Source: CAWHXG01 sp963833235 (lineage in GTDB: Bacteria > Pseudomonadota > Alphaproteobacteria > Rhodobacterales > Rhodobacteraceae). Taken from it: DNA of 64,000 nucleotides. Under the pieces are notes generated by a model. The model was not told where the DNA came from and searched no databases. It saw nothing but the letters and a program-made list of their open reading frames with translations. The stretch spans positions 248,001 through 312,000 of the forward strand of contig CAWHXG010000004.1 of NCBI GenBank assembly GCA_963833235.1. The letters run 5' to 3'. Of the stretch, positions 45,501-53,567 are shown piece after piece. The position numbers and the translations under genes were made by a program. Within the stretch, counting starts at the first letter, position 1. Every line of letters starts with the position of its first letter.

Positions 45501-46466
45501 ATGGGCAATTTAGACATCATGAGGGGCCCGGCGCGCCGGCCCATGGCGGCATCGCTGATGGCACTGATGCTGGCCATGCCGGCGGCGGCGCAAGACACGC
45601 AGGACGGCGGCGCCGCGGCCCCCGCGCAGGATGCGGCCGGTCAGGCCGGGTCAGCGGTTGGCGCCGCGGTGGAGAGCATCATCGATCAGGCGCTCGGCAC
45701 CACGCAGGCGGAGGGCGGCGAGACTTCGACCGAAGAGGTCCGCGACACCCCGGCCGACGTCGCCCAGCAGGATGGCCAATCCGGAACCGGGACGGCGGCT
45801 GTGGAAGGGTCCGAAATGTCGGCCGAAGAGGTCCGCGACACTCCGGCAGAGGTCGCACAGCAGGACGGAGCCGCCACGCAAGAGGGGGCGAGCGGCACAA
45901 GCCAGCAGGCGGCGGATGACGCCGGCACGACCCAAGGCACCGGCGGCAATCTGGAAGCCGTCGTGGACGATGCCGAGGCGCCGGCGACGGAGCCCAGCCT
46001 TGGAGAGACCGAGGCTGTCGAGGATGGGACCGCCACCGCGCAGGGCGATGCCGGGGGGGCAGGCACGTCCGACAGCGGGGCCGCGCCGGAAACGGCGGGA
46101 TCCGGCTCCAGCGGACCGGCTCCGGAGATGACGTCGCCCAACGAGGCAATGACCGAAGGCACAAGCGCGGCCGGGCCCGAGGGCCGGATGGTCTTCGATA
46201 TCGAAGCGTTCGGCCAGAGTGTCTACGAGCGGGGCTATCGCCAGGGCTACCTGCGCGGCCTTCGCGAAGCCCGCACGGCGATGATGCGCCAGCAGCAGAT
46301 GCAGCAACAGGCGGATCGGCAACGTCAGGCCGAGCAGCAGGCGCAGCAGCAAAGCGGACAGCAGATGCGCCGTGGCCAGGAACCCCTCGAGGGAGGAACG
46401 GTGGTCATCCTGCCGCCAGGCATGGATTTCGAGGGCTTCATCCGGCGCCTTGAACAGGGGAGCTGA
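45501..46466 (+). CDS. Secreted acidic Gln-rich protein, function unknown
   Basis: A 321-aa protein with a signal peptide (MAASLMALMLAMPAAAQD, cleavage near residue 33). The low-complexity body is rich in Ala, Gly, Glu, Asp, Gln and Thr and contains two near-identical copies of EEVRDTPA-DVAQQDG (about residues 76-91 and 113-128). A compact C-terminal part follows: MVFDIEAFGQSVYERGYRQGY, a Gln/Arg-rich coiled stretch, and VILPPGMDFEGFIRRLEQG at the end. GGGAGGGAGC precedes the ATG. No known domain is recognised. It lies on the opposite strand between cobT and cobS and is probably periplasmic or exported. Confidence 0.75.
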   Translation: MGNLDIMRGPARRPMAASLMALMLAMPAAAQDTQDGGAAAPAQDAAGQAGSAVGAAVESIIDQALGTTQAEGGETSTEEVRDTPADVAQQDGQSGTGTAAVEGSEMSAEEVRDTPAEVAQQDGAATQEGASGTSQQAADDAGTTQGTGGNLEAVVDDAEAPATEPSLGETEAVEDGTATAQGDAGGAGTSDSGAAPETAGSGSSGPAPEMTSPNEAMTEGTSAAGPEGRMVFDIEAFGQSVYERGYRQGYLRGLREARTAMMRQQQMQQQADRQRQAEQQAQQQSGQQMRRGQEPLEGGTVVILPPGMDFEGFIRRLEQGS

Positions 46467-46473
46467 TCAGCGA

Positions 46474-46500
46474 GGGGGTGGCCGCCGCGGGGCCACCCCC
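46474..46500 (+). terminator. GC-rich hairpin between two convergent genes
   Basis: GGGGGTGGC (46474-46482) pairs with GCCACCCCC (46492-46500) around a 9-nt loop, directly after the secreted-protein gene and facing cobS. No T run follows on either strand, so it is a likely but not typical bidirectional terminator. Confidence 0.45.
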
Positions 46501-46589
46501 GACATCGCGCGCCCTTTGCCGGTTGGGCGTGCGGAGGGGGCGTGCGAGACTGGGCGATTGCGGTAGCCGGGCGAAACCTGATCGGCGCG

Positions 46590-47576
46590 TTACCCCAGGC
46601 TCAGGCTCGCCGCACTCTCGGGCAGTTCCTCGTCGAAGCAGCGCTGGTAGAATTCCGCCACCGTCTGCCGCTCCAGCTCGTCGCACTTGTTGAGAAAGCT
46701 CAGGCGGAAGGCATAGCCGACATCGTGGAAGATCTCGGCGTTCTGCGCCCAGGAGATGACCGTGCGGGGGCTCATCACGGTGGAGAGCTCGCCGTTCATG
46801 AAGGCGGTGCGGCTGAGATCGGCCACCGTCACCATGTGCCCGATGGTCTTGCGACCGGCCGCGGTGTTGTAGTGCGGGCACTTGGCCAGGACGATCGCGG
46901 CCTCGGCGTCGTGGCTGAGATAGTTCAGCGTCGCGACCAGCGACCAGCGGTCCATCTGGCCCTGGTTGATCTGCTGGGTGCCGTGGTAGAGCCCGGTCGT
47001 GTCGCCCAGGCCGACCGTGTTGGACGTGGCGAAGATGCGGAACGAGGGATGCGGCGTCAGCACCTTGTTCTGATCGAGAAGGGTCAGCTTGCCGTCCGTC
47101 TCCAGCACCCGCTGGATCACGAACATCACATCGGCGCGGCCGGCATCGTATTCGTCGAAGACGATGGCGCAGGGATTGCGCAGCGCCCAGGGCAGGATGC
47201 CCTCCTGGAACTCGGTGACCTGCTTGCCGTCCTTCAGCTTGATCGCGTCCTTGCCGATCAGGTCGATGCGGCTGATATGGCTGTCGAGGTTCACCCGCAC
47301 GGCCGGCCAGTTCAGCCGGGCGGCGACCTGTTCGATATGGGTCGATTTGCCCGTGCCGTGGTAGCCCTGGATCATCACGCGGCGGTTGTGCGCGAAGCCG
47401 GCCAGGATCGCCAGCGTCGTATCGGGGTCGAACTTGTAGGTCGGATCGATGTCGGGCACGCGGTCGGCCGCTTCGGCGAAGGCGCGGACCTTCATCGGCG
47501 TGTCGAGCCCGAACAGCTCCTGCACCGAGACCTCTTCGGTCGGTTTCCCGCTGATGTCCTTGCCGCCGTCCGCCAT
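46590..47576 (-). CDS. cobS: Cobaltochelatase subunit CobS
   Basis: A 328-aa MoxR-like AAA+ ATPase that powers cobalt insertion with CobT. It has an N-terminal QELFGLDTPMKVRAFAEA, Walker A GYHGTGKSTHIEQVAARL (about residues 72-89), DLIGKDAIKLKDGKQVTEF, Walker B AIVFDEYDAG and sensor FATSNTVGLGDTTGLYHGT. The ATG at 47574-47576, preceded by AGGAAGGG, gives the standard N-terminus; an ATG seven codons upstream is less well supported. Its partner cobT is 1.3 kb downstream, separated by an opposite-strand gene. Confidence 0.94.
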   Translation of the reverse strand: MADGGKDISGKPTEEVSVQELFGLDTPMKVRAFAEAADRVPDIDPTYKFDPDTTLAILAGFAHNRRVMIQGYHGTGKSTHIEQVAARLNWPAVRVNLDSHISRIDLIGKDAIKLKDGKQVTEFQEGILPWALRNPCAIVFDEYDAGRADVMFVIQRVLETDGKLTLLDQNKVLTPHPSFRIFATSNTVGLGDTTGLYHGTQQINQGQMDRWSLVATLNYLSHDAEAAIVLAKCPHYNTAAGRKTIGHMVTVADLSRTAFMNGELSTVMSPRTVISWAQNAEIFHDVGYAFRLSFLNKCDELERQTVAEFYQRCFDEELPESAASLSLG

Positions 47577-47671
47577 GTTGGGCCCTTCCTGTCGCATCGC
47601 TGCGGGGATGCAACATATGCTCCGCGGGGGCAAGGGGAAGGGCGGCCGCGGCGGCGGCCCGATGCCCGGCC

Positions 47672-48307
47672 TCAATCGCGGAAGCTGCGGCTTTCCTTGA
47701 TCTGGTCCCACGCCCAGACGACCTCCTGCAGCCGCTCCTCGTCAGAGCGGTCGCCGCCGTTCATATCGGGGTGGAGCACCTTTATCAGTGCGCGATACTG
47801 CTTGCGGATCTCGATCTTGGTCATGCTGTCGCGGGCCTCGAGGATCTCCAGCGCACGGCGTTCGGTGGGTGGCAGGCGGCGGGTCGAGGTACCGGTGGAC
47901 TTGCCGGGGTTGCGGGTTGCGTTCTCGCCCAGCACCTGATGCGGATCGTCGACCCCAAGACGCGCCCAGGCGCGGGCCTCGTCCGCCGATCCGCTGAAGG
48001 GCTTGGTGGCGCGCCCCCACACGCGATCCTCCTCGATCTGCGCCGCGAACTCCTCTTCGGTGGTGCCGTTGAAGAAGTTCCAGCGCAGGTTGTATTCGCG
48101 GACGTGGTCCTTGCAGAACCAGAGATACTCGTCGAGGTGGTCGGGGCTCTTGGGCGCGCGGTACTGGCCGGTCTCCTCGCAGCCCGGATGTTCGCAGCGC
48201 CGGGTCGAGGTCTCGAAGGCGCCCGACATGCCTCGCTTGCCGCGGGTCTTCCTCTTCTTCGCCGAGGAGACAGACATGTCGAAGCCGAAGGGGTCGCTTT
48301 TAGCCAT
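47672..48307 (-). CDS. DnaJ (J-domain) family protein
   Basis: A 211-aa protein with a C-terminal J domain (about residues 145-205) that includes IRKQYRALIKVLHPDMNGGD, with the HPD tripeptide needed to stimulate DnaK. The N-terminal half has a Cys-containing stretch, CEHPGCEETGQYRAP, plus WFCKDHVREYN, which could bind a metal ion. It may be a specialised co-chaperone. It lies upstream of cobS on the same strand (95-bp gap), and divergent bolA begins 100 bp away. The function of the N-terminal region is not known. Confidence 0.87.
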   Translation of the reverse strand: MAKSDPFGFDMSVSSAKKRKTRGKRGMSGAFETSTRRCEHPGCEETGQYRAPKSPDHLDEYLWFCKDHVREYNLRWNFFNGTTEEEFAAQIEEDRVWGRATKPFSGSADEARAWARLGVDDPHQVLGENATRNPGKSTGTSTRRLPPTERRALEILEARDSMTKIEIRKQYRALIKVLHPDMNGGDRSDEERLQEVVWAWDQIKESRSFRD

Positions 48308-48407
48308 GATCGTCACCTTTCCGGGCAGCGCCACACGCAGTACGTTTACCTGCGGACGCACGACTTTAACCGTTCCTTCACGAAGAAAAAGAGGCAGGTG
48401 ACGAAAA

Positions 48408-48665
48408 ATGGGGGTTGCATCCGAGATATCCGAAAGGCTGCGCACGGCGTTCGATCCGCGCGATCTGGAGGTGGTGGACGACAGCGAAAGCCACCGCGGC
48501 CATGGCGGTTGGCGCGAGGGTGGCGAGAGCCATTTCAACGTGCGGATCCGGGCGGATGCCTTCGCCGGGCAGTCGCGGCTGGCGCGGCACCGTGCGGTGC
48601 ATGCGGCCCTCGGGCCAGAGCTCGTGGGGCGCATCCACGCGCTGGCCCTCGATATCGGGGCGTGA
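48408..48665 (+). CDS. bolA: BolA family protein
   Basis: An 85-aa protein of the BolA/IbaG fold. It has ISERLRTAFDPRDLEVVDDSESHRGH (residues 6-31), the signature SHFNVRIRADAF with the conserved histidine, and a C-terminal RHRAVHAALGPELVGRIHALALDI. BolA proteins pair with monothiol glutaredoxins and iron-sulfur clusters or act as stress regulators; which role applies here is not determinable. GAGGCAGGTGACG precedes the ATG. It is divergent from the J-domain gene. Confidence 0.92.
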   Translation: MGVASEISERLRTAFDPRDLEVVDDSESHRGHGGWREGGESHFNVRIRADAFAGQSRLARHRAVHAALGPELVGRIHALALDIGA

Positions 48666-48678
48666 GGGCGCGGGCGGC

Positions 48679-49005
48679 CTAGCGTTCGGCGCGGGGAGAG
48701 AGCGGGCGGCCGGGGCGCTCCTCGCGATCCTCCAGCAGCCGAAGTGCCGCGCGGGTGGCGGAGCCTTCTTCGATGTCTTGCGCCCGGCGGAAGATCAGCA
48801 GCGTGCAGAGCACGGTCTTGCGCCCCCACAGCCCGCGGCGTTCTTCGCTGGAAAAGGTTTCTGCGCCTACATACTCCCAGCCGTCGCGCGCCTCGACGTT
48901 CAGCGCCTCGGCGAAACCGTGGGCGAAGCGGGCCTCTGGCGAACGTGCGCCCTTCGACTTCTCGCCGCGCGTCGGTGCCGGTACGGCCTTGTATTCGTGG
49001 CGCAC
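48679..49005 (-). CDS. Small DUF4177-like protein
   Basis: A 108-aa protein, start GTG at 49003-49005. The N-terminus HEYKAVPAPTRG and the internal LNVEARDGWEYVGAETFSSEE match the pattern of the DUF4177 family (a strand-helix-strand unit with a conserved G-W-E). The C-terminal 30 residues are charged and Arg-rich. Function is unknown. It converges on bolA, 13 bp away. Confidence 0.75.
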   Translation of the reverse strand: MRHEYKAVPAPTRGEKSKGARSPEARFAHGFAEALNVEARDGWEYVGAETFSSEERRGLWGRKTVLCTLLIFRRAQDIEEGSATRAALRLLEDREERPGRPLSPRAER

Positions 49006-49180
49006 TGGCCTCGCTCCCTCTTCCCTATCAGGGTGGTAGTATCGCGTTGGGGGCGGGGGGTGGCAATGGCGGTTTGGCGGGGCGGCGATTAACCGTCATC
49101 GTTAGAATTTGGCGCAATTCCGGGACAATCGGGCTAGGCCCTTGGCAACGACGCCTGACAATCCGCCCGGAGGATGCCCC

Positions 49181-49582
49181 ATGACGCCGCCCCGCCACTT
49201 GCCCGCCCCCGCCTGCGCCCTTGCGCTGATCCTGCTTCTGGCGGGCTGTTCGGGAGGGATGCCGCAACCGCCGGCGCGCGCCGCGGCGACGGATGTGGAG
49301 ATGAACGCGATCGGGCTGGTCGAGACGGCGGGGGATTTCCGCCGCGCGATCGTGGGGCAGACCCTGCGCGGCAACGGGACCGAGGTGGTCATCGCGCGGG
49401 GCGGGGCGCTGGTGGGGACCCGTGCGGGGCGACCCTTTGCGGGCACATGGGAGTTCACGCGCGGGCTTTTCTGCCATTCGATGACGGGCGAGGTCCGCCG
49501 CGCCGAGGACCGCACCTGCGCCCGGGCGGTGCTGCACCGCAACCGGGTGCATCTGGCGCCGGTGCCGACCGCAGACCGCTGA
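49181..49582 (+). CDS. Putative lipoprotein, function unknown
   Basis: A 133-aa protein with a lipoprotein signal: basic N-terminus, hydrophobic CALALILLLAG and lipobox LAGC (Cys about residue 22). The mature part contains VEMNAIGLVETAGDFRRAIVGQTLRGNG and TWEFTRGLFCHSMTGEV, then a second Cys. It resembles small secreted dehydrogenase-accessory proteins only in size, and no domain is recognised. CGGAGGATG precedes the ATG. It is probably anchored in the outer or inner membrane facing the periplasm. Confidence 0.75.
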   Translation: MTPPRHLPAPACALALILLLAGCSGGMPQPPARAAATDVEMNAIGLVETAGDFRRAIVGQTLRGNGTEVVIARGGALVGTRAGRPFAGTWEFTRGLFCHSMTGEVRRAEDRTCARAVLHRNRVHLAPVPTADR

Positions 49583-49835
49583 CGCGGCAGGTTTTTCGTT
49601 CAATACATCGATGCTCTCGCCGCGGGGGGCGGCAGGCCACCGGGCCGGGCTCTGACCCGCCCGGGCCGCCCGAACCTGCGCCGGGGATGGACCGGGATCC
49701 TCCCGATGCCGCCTGCGCGACCGAACCGCCACACCTGTCACAGAACGTCCCGCAGACCGGCGGGCCTGAACCTTTCGTTCAGGTTCGGCTGCTGCCGTCA
49801 ACCTTTCGGGCCGTAAAAGAGCGTCGGCGTTCGGT

Positions 49836-49869
49836 CGGCTTTCGGTCGGCAAAGTGTCGGACCCCTGCG
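49836..49869 (+). repeat. Dispersed intergenic repeat B, copy 2
   Basis: A 34-nt element matching 25078-25111 except for an AAA in place of TTT between the two cores. It lies in the 730-bp gap between a lipoprotein gene and gatB, downstream of a short inverted repeat (CCTGAA and TTCAGG at about 49766-49784). Confidence 0.6.
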
Positions 49870-49985
49870 TGCGGTCCTTCGGCGAATCGCGCAACGCCAG
49901 GCGGCGGATCGACGGACGGAACGGGCGGGTTCCGGAGGCACGGAACGGAGGGACGTGGCCGGAGCAGGCGCGGTCCCGGGGGACC

Positions 49986-50266
49986 CGGACGACGCGCGCG
50001 TGGCGCCGGAGGAAGCCGGACGGAGGGCGTGTGGCGACGGAAGACGCGACCGTCGCGCGCTTGGCGCCGGAGAGACGCGGACGACGCGCGCGCGGCGCCG
50101 AAGTGGGGACGCGAACGGAGCCCGCCTGGCCCCCCGGTTGCGCGGCCGGAGCATGCGTTGCCTCGAAGGGAGACGGACGAAGCACGCGTGGCGCCGAAGG
50201 GAGGCGGACGAAGCACGCGTGGCGCCGAAGGGAGGCGGACCGAGCGCGGGAGGGGCGGGGGCGGCG
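49986..50266. repeat. Tandem 31-bp repeat array, nine units
   Basis: Nine consecutive units of 30-34 bp follow a consensus of CGGACGA-GC-CGCG and TGGCGCCGAAGGGAGG. The units at 50174-50204 and 50205-50235 are identical; the others are diverged. There are no spacers. It lies just before the end of gatB (minus strand) in an otherwise gene-free 730-bp gap (49583-50312). The array keeps open frames on several strands because 30-31-bp GC-rich units lack stops, not because of an evident protein. Confidence 0.8.
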
Positions 50267-50312
50267 AACCCTGGTTAAGCGGCCCTGAGCCGGACGGCGC
50301 CGGACGGAGCGG

Positions 50313-51827
50313 TCAGCTCTGCGCGAGTTTCTGCGCCACGAGCTGGTTCACGGCCTGCGGGTTCGCCTTGCCGCCCGTCGCCTTCATCACCTGGCCCACG
50401 AACCAGCCGGCCAGCTTGGGATTTGCGCGGGCCTTCTCGACTTGGGCGGGGTTCTCGGCGATCACCTTGTCGACCGCCGCCTCGATGGCGCCGGTATCGG
50501 TGACCTGGCGCATGCCGCGTTCCTCGACGATCTGGGCCGGGTCGCCGCCCTCGCTCCAGACGATGTCGAACACGTCCTTGGCGATGCGCCCCGAGATGTC
50601 GCCGGCGCCGATGAGGGCGACGATGCCGCCGAGTTGCGCGGCGCTCACCGGGCTGTCCTCGATCGCCAGCTCTTCCTTCTTCAGCCGGCCGAAGAGCTCG
50701 TTGATGACCCAGTTGGCGGCCAGCTTGCCGTCGCGGCCCCGCGCCACCTCCTCGAAATAGGCGGCGGTATCGACATCGGCGGTCAGCACGCTGGCATCGT
50801 AGTCCGTCAGCCCGAAATCGGCGACGTAGCGGGCCTTGCGGGCATCCGGCAGCTCTGGCAGCGAGGCGGCGATGGCGTCGACCCAGGCCTGCTCGATCTC
50901 CAGCGGCAGAAGATCGGGGCAGGGGAAGTAGCGGTAGTCGTGCGCCTCTTCCTTGGACCGCATGGAACGGGTCTCGCCGCGGTCGGGATCGTAGAGGCGG
51001 GTCTCCTGCACCACCTCGCCGCCATCCTCAATCAGCGCGATCTGCCGGCGCGCCTCGAATTCGATGGCCGCCTGGATGAAGCGCATGGAGTTCATGTTCT
51101 TGATCTCGCAGCGGGTGCCCAGATGCGAGAAGTCCTGAGAGGCCTGATAGCGCTCGTAATCGCCCGGCCGGCAGACGCTGACGTTGACGTCGGCGCGCAG
51201 GTTGCCGTTCTGCATGTTGCCGTCGCAGGTGCCGAGGTAGCGCAGGATCTGCCGCAGCTTGGCCACGTAGGCCGCCGCCTCTTCGGGGCCGCGCAGGTCG
51301 GGCCGGCTGACGATCTCCATCAGCGCCACGCCGGTGCGGTTGAGATCGACGAAGGACAGCTCGGGGTCCATGTCGTGGATCGACTTGCCGGCATCCTGCT
51401 CCAGATGGATGCGCTCGATCCGCACCAGCCGCGCGACGCCGCCGCCCATGTCGACCAGCACCTCGCCCTCGCCGACGATGGGATGGTAGAGCTGGCTGAT
51501 CTGATAGCCCTGGGGCAGGTCGGGATAGAAGTAGTTCTTGCGGTCGAAGGCCGAGACCAGATTGATCGCGGCCTTCAGGCCGAGCCCGGTGCGCACCGCC
51601 TGCTCGACGCAGAATTCGTTGATCACCGGCAACATGCCGGGCATCGCCGCATCGACGAACGAGACCTGCGCGTTGGGTTCCGCCCCGAAGGCGGTGGACG
51701 CGCCCGAGAAGAGCTTGGCGCGGCTGGCGACCTGGGCGTGCATCTCGAGCCCGATCACCAGCTCCCAATCGCCGGTGGCGCCGGAGATCACGCGCGGTTT
51801 CGGAGCGTCATAGGCGAGGTCGAGCAT
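50313..51827 (-). CDS. gatB: Aspartyl/glutamyl-tRNA amidotransferase subunit B
   Basis: A 504-aa subunit of the GatCAB amidotransferase, which converts Glu-tRNA(Gln) or Asp-tRNA(Asn) to the amide form. The cradle domain has VIGLEMHAQVASRAKLFSG and the kinase-site region FDRKNYFYPDLPQGYQISQL (about residues 95-114), DLNRTGVALMEIVSRPD and CDGNMQNGNLRADVNVS. The C-terminal YqeY-like tail ends NPKLAGWFVGQVMKATGGKANP. gatA and gatC are not in the window. The ATG at 51825-51827 gives the standard N-terminus. Confidence 0.96.
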   Translation of the reverse strand: MLDLAYDAPKPRVISGATGDWELVIGLEMHAQVASRAKLFSGASTAFGAEPNAQVSFVDAAMPGMLPVINEFCVEQAVRTGLGLKAAINLVSAFDRKNYFYPDLPQGYQISQLYHPIVGEGEVLVDMGGGVARLVRIERIHLEQDAGKSIHDMDPELSFVDLNRTGVALMEIVSRPDLRGPEEAAAYVAKLRQILRYLGTCDGNMQNGNLRADVNVSVCRPGDYERYQASQDFSHLGTRCEIKNMNSMRFIQAAIEFEARRQIALIEDGGEVVQETRLYDPDRGETRSMRSKEEAHDYRYFPCPDLLPLEIEQAWVDAIAASLPELPDARKARYVADFGLTDYDASVLTADVDTAAYFEEVARGRDGKLAANWVINELFGRLKKEELAIEDSPVSAAQLGGIVALIGAGDISGRIAKDVFDIVWSEGGDPAQIVEERGMRQVTDTGAIEAAVDKVIAENPAQVEKARANPKLAGWFVGQVMKATGGKANPQAVNQLVAQKLAQS

Positions 51828-51923
51828 CGGGCCGTTCCCTGTTGGGTTGCAGGGCGCGGTTTAGAGCAGCGGCCGGCCACGGGCAAGCGTGGCCGACGCG
51901 GGATGGAGTGACAGGCAGGAAGC

Positions 51924-51947
51924 GAGGGGCCCCTTGGAGGGCCCCTC
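51924..51947 (-). terminator. Hairpin between the VPLPA-CTERM gene and gatB
   Basis: GAGGGGCCC (51924-51932) pairs with GGGCCCCTC (51939-51947), 9 bp, downstream of the VPLPA-CTERM gene on the minus strand. There is no T run, so termination is likely but not proven. Confidence 0.45.
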
Positions 51948-51967
51948 ACGGTGCGGTCGATGGACGA

Positions 51968-52678
51968 TCAGGCGGCCTTGCGGCGGCGCGCAGCGATCCC
52001 CAGGGCGCCGACGCCGGCAAGCAGCAGCGGCAGGGCGGCGGGCAGCGGCACGGGCGCATAGCTGACCGAGGAGATCGCGCCGCTGATGTTCTTCAGCTCG
52101 ACCGAGAGCGAGGTGACGTTCAGCAGGTCGAACGTGAAGGTCCGCAGGGAGTTGTCACCGGAGAAGCCGGGATTCTGCAGGACGCCGCCGGTTCCGTCGA
52201 ACATCTGGCTGGCACCGCCGGCGAAGCCGAAGGTGAAGGCGATCTTGGTGGCCAGGTTGCTTTCGTCGAGATCGAGGATGTCGATGGACGAGAAGGTCAC
52301 CGGCGACAGGAAGGCGAAGTTGAACAGGCCGCCGCTGGCGTTGTCGTTGGGATTGGCGGAGGTTCCGCCGTTGTTGATCAGGACGTTGCCCTGCGGCGCG
52401 GTGCCGAAGGCCGGGCCGGTGGCGAGATCGCCATCGGTGGCGGTGGTGGTGCACGAGCTATCGAAGTCCGTGCCGCAATTGCTGTTGAAGAGCGCGAGGT
52501 TGGTGCCTGCCCCGCCGGTGATGACGACGCCGAAATCGGTGAATTCGCTGCCGGTGATGTTGCCCGGGCCGATCGAGCCGGTATTGGCGGTGTCGAAGTC
52601 GAGCGTGAGCGCCTGGGCGCCCGTCGCGAAGAGGCCGGCCATGGCTGCTGCGGCAAATGATTTCTTGAAAATGTTCAT
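51968..52678 (-). CDS. VPLPA-CTERM sorting domain-containing exported protein
   Basis: A 236-aa exported protein with an N-terminal signal peptide (MNIFKKSFAAAAMAGLFATGAQA, cleavage near residue 23). A Gly/Asn/Asp/Thr-rich beta-type body includes TDFGVVITGGAGTNLALFN, two cysteines and FAFLSPVTFSSIDILDLDE. The C-terminal tripartite signal is VPLPAALPLLLAGVGALG followed by ARRRKAA. VPLPA-CTERM is a PEP-CTERM variant found mainly in Rhodobacterales, where a membrane exosortase cleaves and releases or attaches the protein. The exosortase is not in this window. The ATG at 52676-52678 follows AAGGA. Confidence 0.87.
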   Translation of the reverse strand: MNIFKKSFAAAAMAGLFATGAQALTLDFDTANTGSIGPGNITGSEFTDFGVVITGGAGTNLALFNSNCGTDFDSSCTTTATDGDLATGPAFGTAPQGNVLINNGGTSANPNDNASGGLFNFAFLSPVTFSSIDILDLDESNLATKIAFTFGFAGGASQMFDGTGGVLQNPGFSGDNSLRTFTFDLLNVTSLSVELKNISGAISSVSYAPVPLPAALPLLLAGVGALGIAARRRKAA

Positions 52679-52713
52679 CGAAGGGTCCTTCGGCAATTGG
52701 TTCGGGAGGCCCC

Positions 52714-52742
52714 TTCATATCTCTCGTCGCAGATACCGGCAA
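52714..52742 (-). promoter_or_regulatory. Likely promoter of the VPLPA-CTERM gene
   Basis: On the minus strand TTGCCG (52742-52737) and TATGAA (52719-52714) are separated by 17 bp, about 35 bases upstream of the ATG. The region around 52741-52800 is distinctly AT-rich compared with its neighbours. Found by pattern only. Confidence 0.45.
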
Positions 52743-52927
52743 TTTGTATGGCACTTTATGATTAACGCGGTAAGACTCTGATATAAATTGGTAATATCTG
52801 GCTTCGGACGGCGCGCGAGCCCAGGGTGCGCTCCGGCATCGGCGGAAGCCCGCCGCCCGCCGCGGCCGGTGGCCTTTGCCACGGTCGGACGGCCTGTTAG
52901 CTTGCGCAAAAAGAACGAGGGCAGGGC

Positions 52928-53554
52928 ATGGAACACAGGCGAACCGGAATCGCGGCGGCGCTGGCCGCGGCGCTGCTGCTGGCGGGATGCGCCGAGATGG
53001 CGGTGGTCGACGTGACGCGGGCGGCGGCGCCGGCGCCGGCGCAACCGGCGATGCGGTGGGATCACCGCCCCGAGGCCGCACGCTGGACGCAGACCACGCT
53101 GCGGGCGCTGCGGACCCATGGGGCTGACCTGCCCGCGACCGTGCCGGCGGATATCGAGACCTGGTGCCCCGACTATGCGGAGGCGACCCCGGCGGAGCGC
53201 GAGGCGTTCTGGGCCGGGTTGCTCTCGACCCTGGCCAAGCACGAGAGCACCTGGAACCCCGAGGCGGTGGGCGGCGGCGGGCGATGGTTCGGGCTGCTGC
53301 AGATTGCGCCCGCGACCGCGCGCGGCTACGGCTGCGCCGCCGAGACGGGATCGGCGCTGAAGGACGGGGCGGCGAACCTCAGCTGTGCCGTGCGGATCAT
53401 GGCGCGGACGGTGCGGCGCGATGGCGTGGTGGCCCGCAACATGCGCGGGGTGGCGGCCGATTGGGGGCCGTTCCATTCCTCGGCGAAGCGCGCGGACATG
53501 ATGGAATGGACGGCGGCGCAGCCCTATTGCACGGCGAAGGGCGGGGCCTCTTGA
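52928..53554 (+). CDS. Lytic transglycosylase-like lipoprotein (SLT domain)
   Basis: A 208-aa protein with a lipoprotein signal (ALAAALLLAGC, Cys about residue 21) and an SLT-type lysozyme-fold domain. The catalytic Glu is in LAKHESTWNPEA (about residue 112), followed by the fold motif WFGLLQIAPATARGYG and a C-terminal ARNMRGVAADWGPFH. It would cleave the MurNAc-GlcNAc bond of peptidoglycan from the periplasm, releasing anhydro-muropeptides. It converges with the acyltransferase gene 13 bp away. Confidence 0.85.
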   Translation: MEHRRTGIAAALAAALLLAGCAEMAVVDVTRAAAPAPAQPAMRWDHRPEAARWTQTTLRALRTHGADLPATVPADIETWCPDYAEATPAEREAFWAGLLSTLAKHESTWNPEAVGGGGRWFGLLQIAPATARGYGCAAETGSALKDGAANLSCAVRIMARTVRRDGVVARNMRGVAADWGPFHSSAKRADMMEWTAAQPYCTAKGGAS

Positions 53555-53567
53555 GCCGCGTGCCGGC

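Noticed and set aside
49028..50185. Minus-strand open frame of about 385 codons across the lipoprotein gene and 31-bp array
   Set aside because: It runs antisense to a lipoprotein gene and through tandem repeats. Its Arg/Pro/Ser composition arises from the GC-rich repeat units, and no domain is recognisable.
49986..50266. CRISPR array
   Set aside because: The units are directly adjacent with no spacers, they vary in length and sequence, and no cas genes are in the window.
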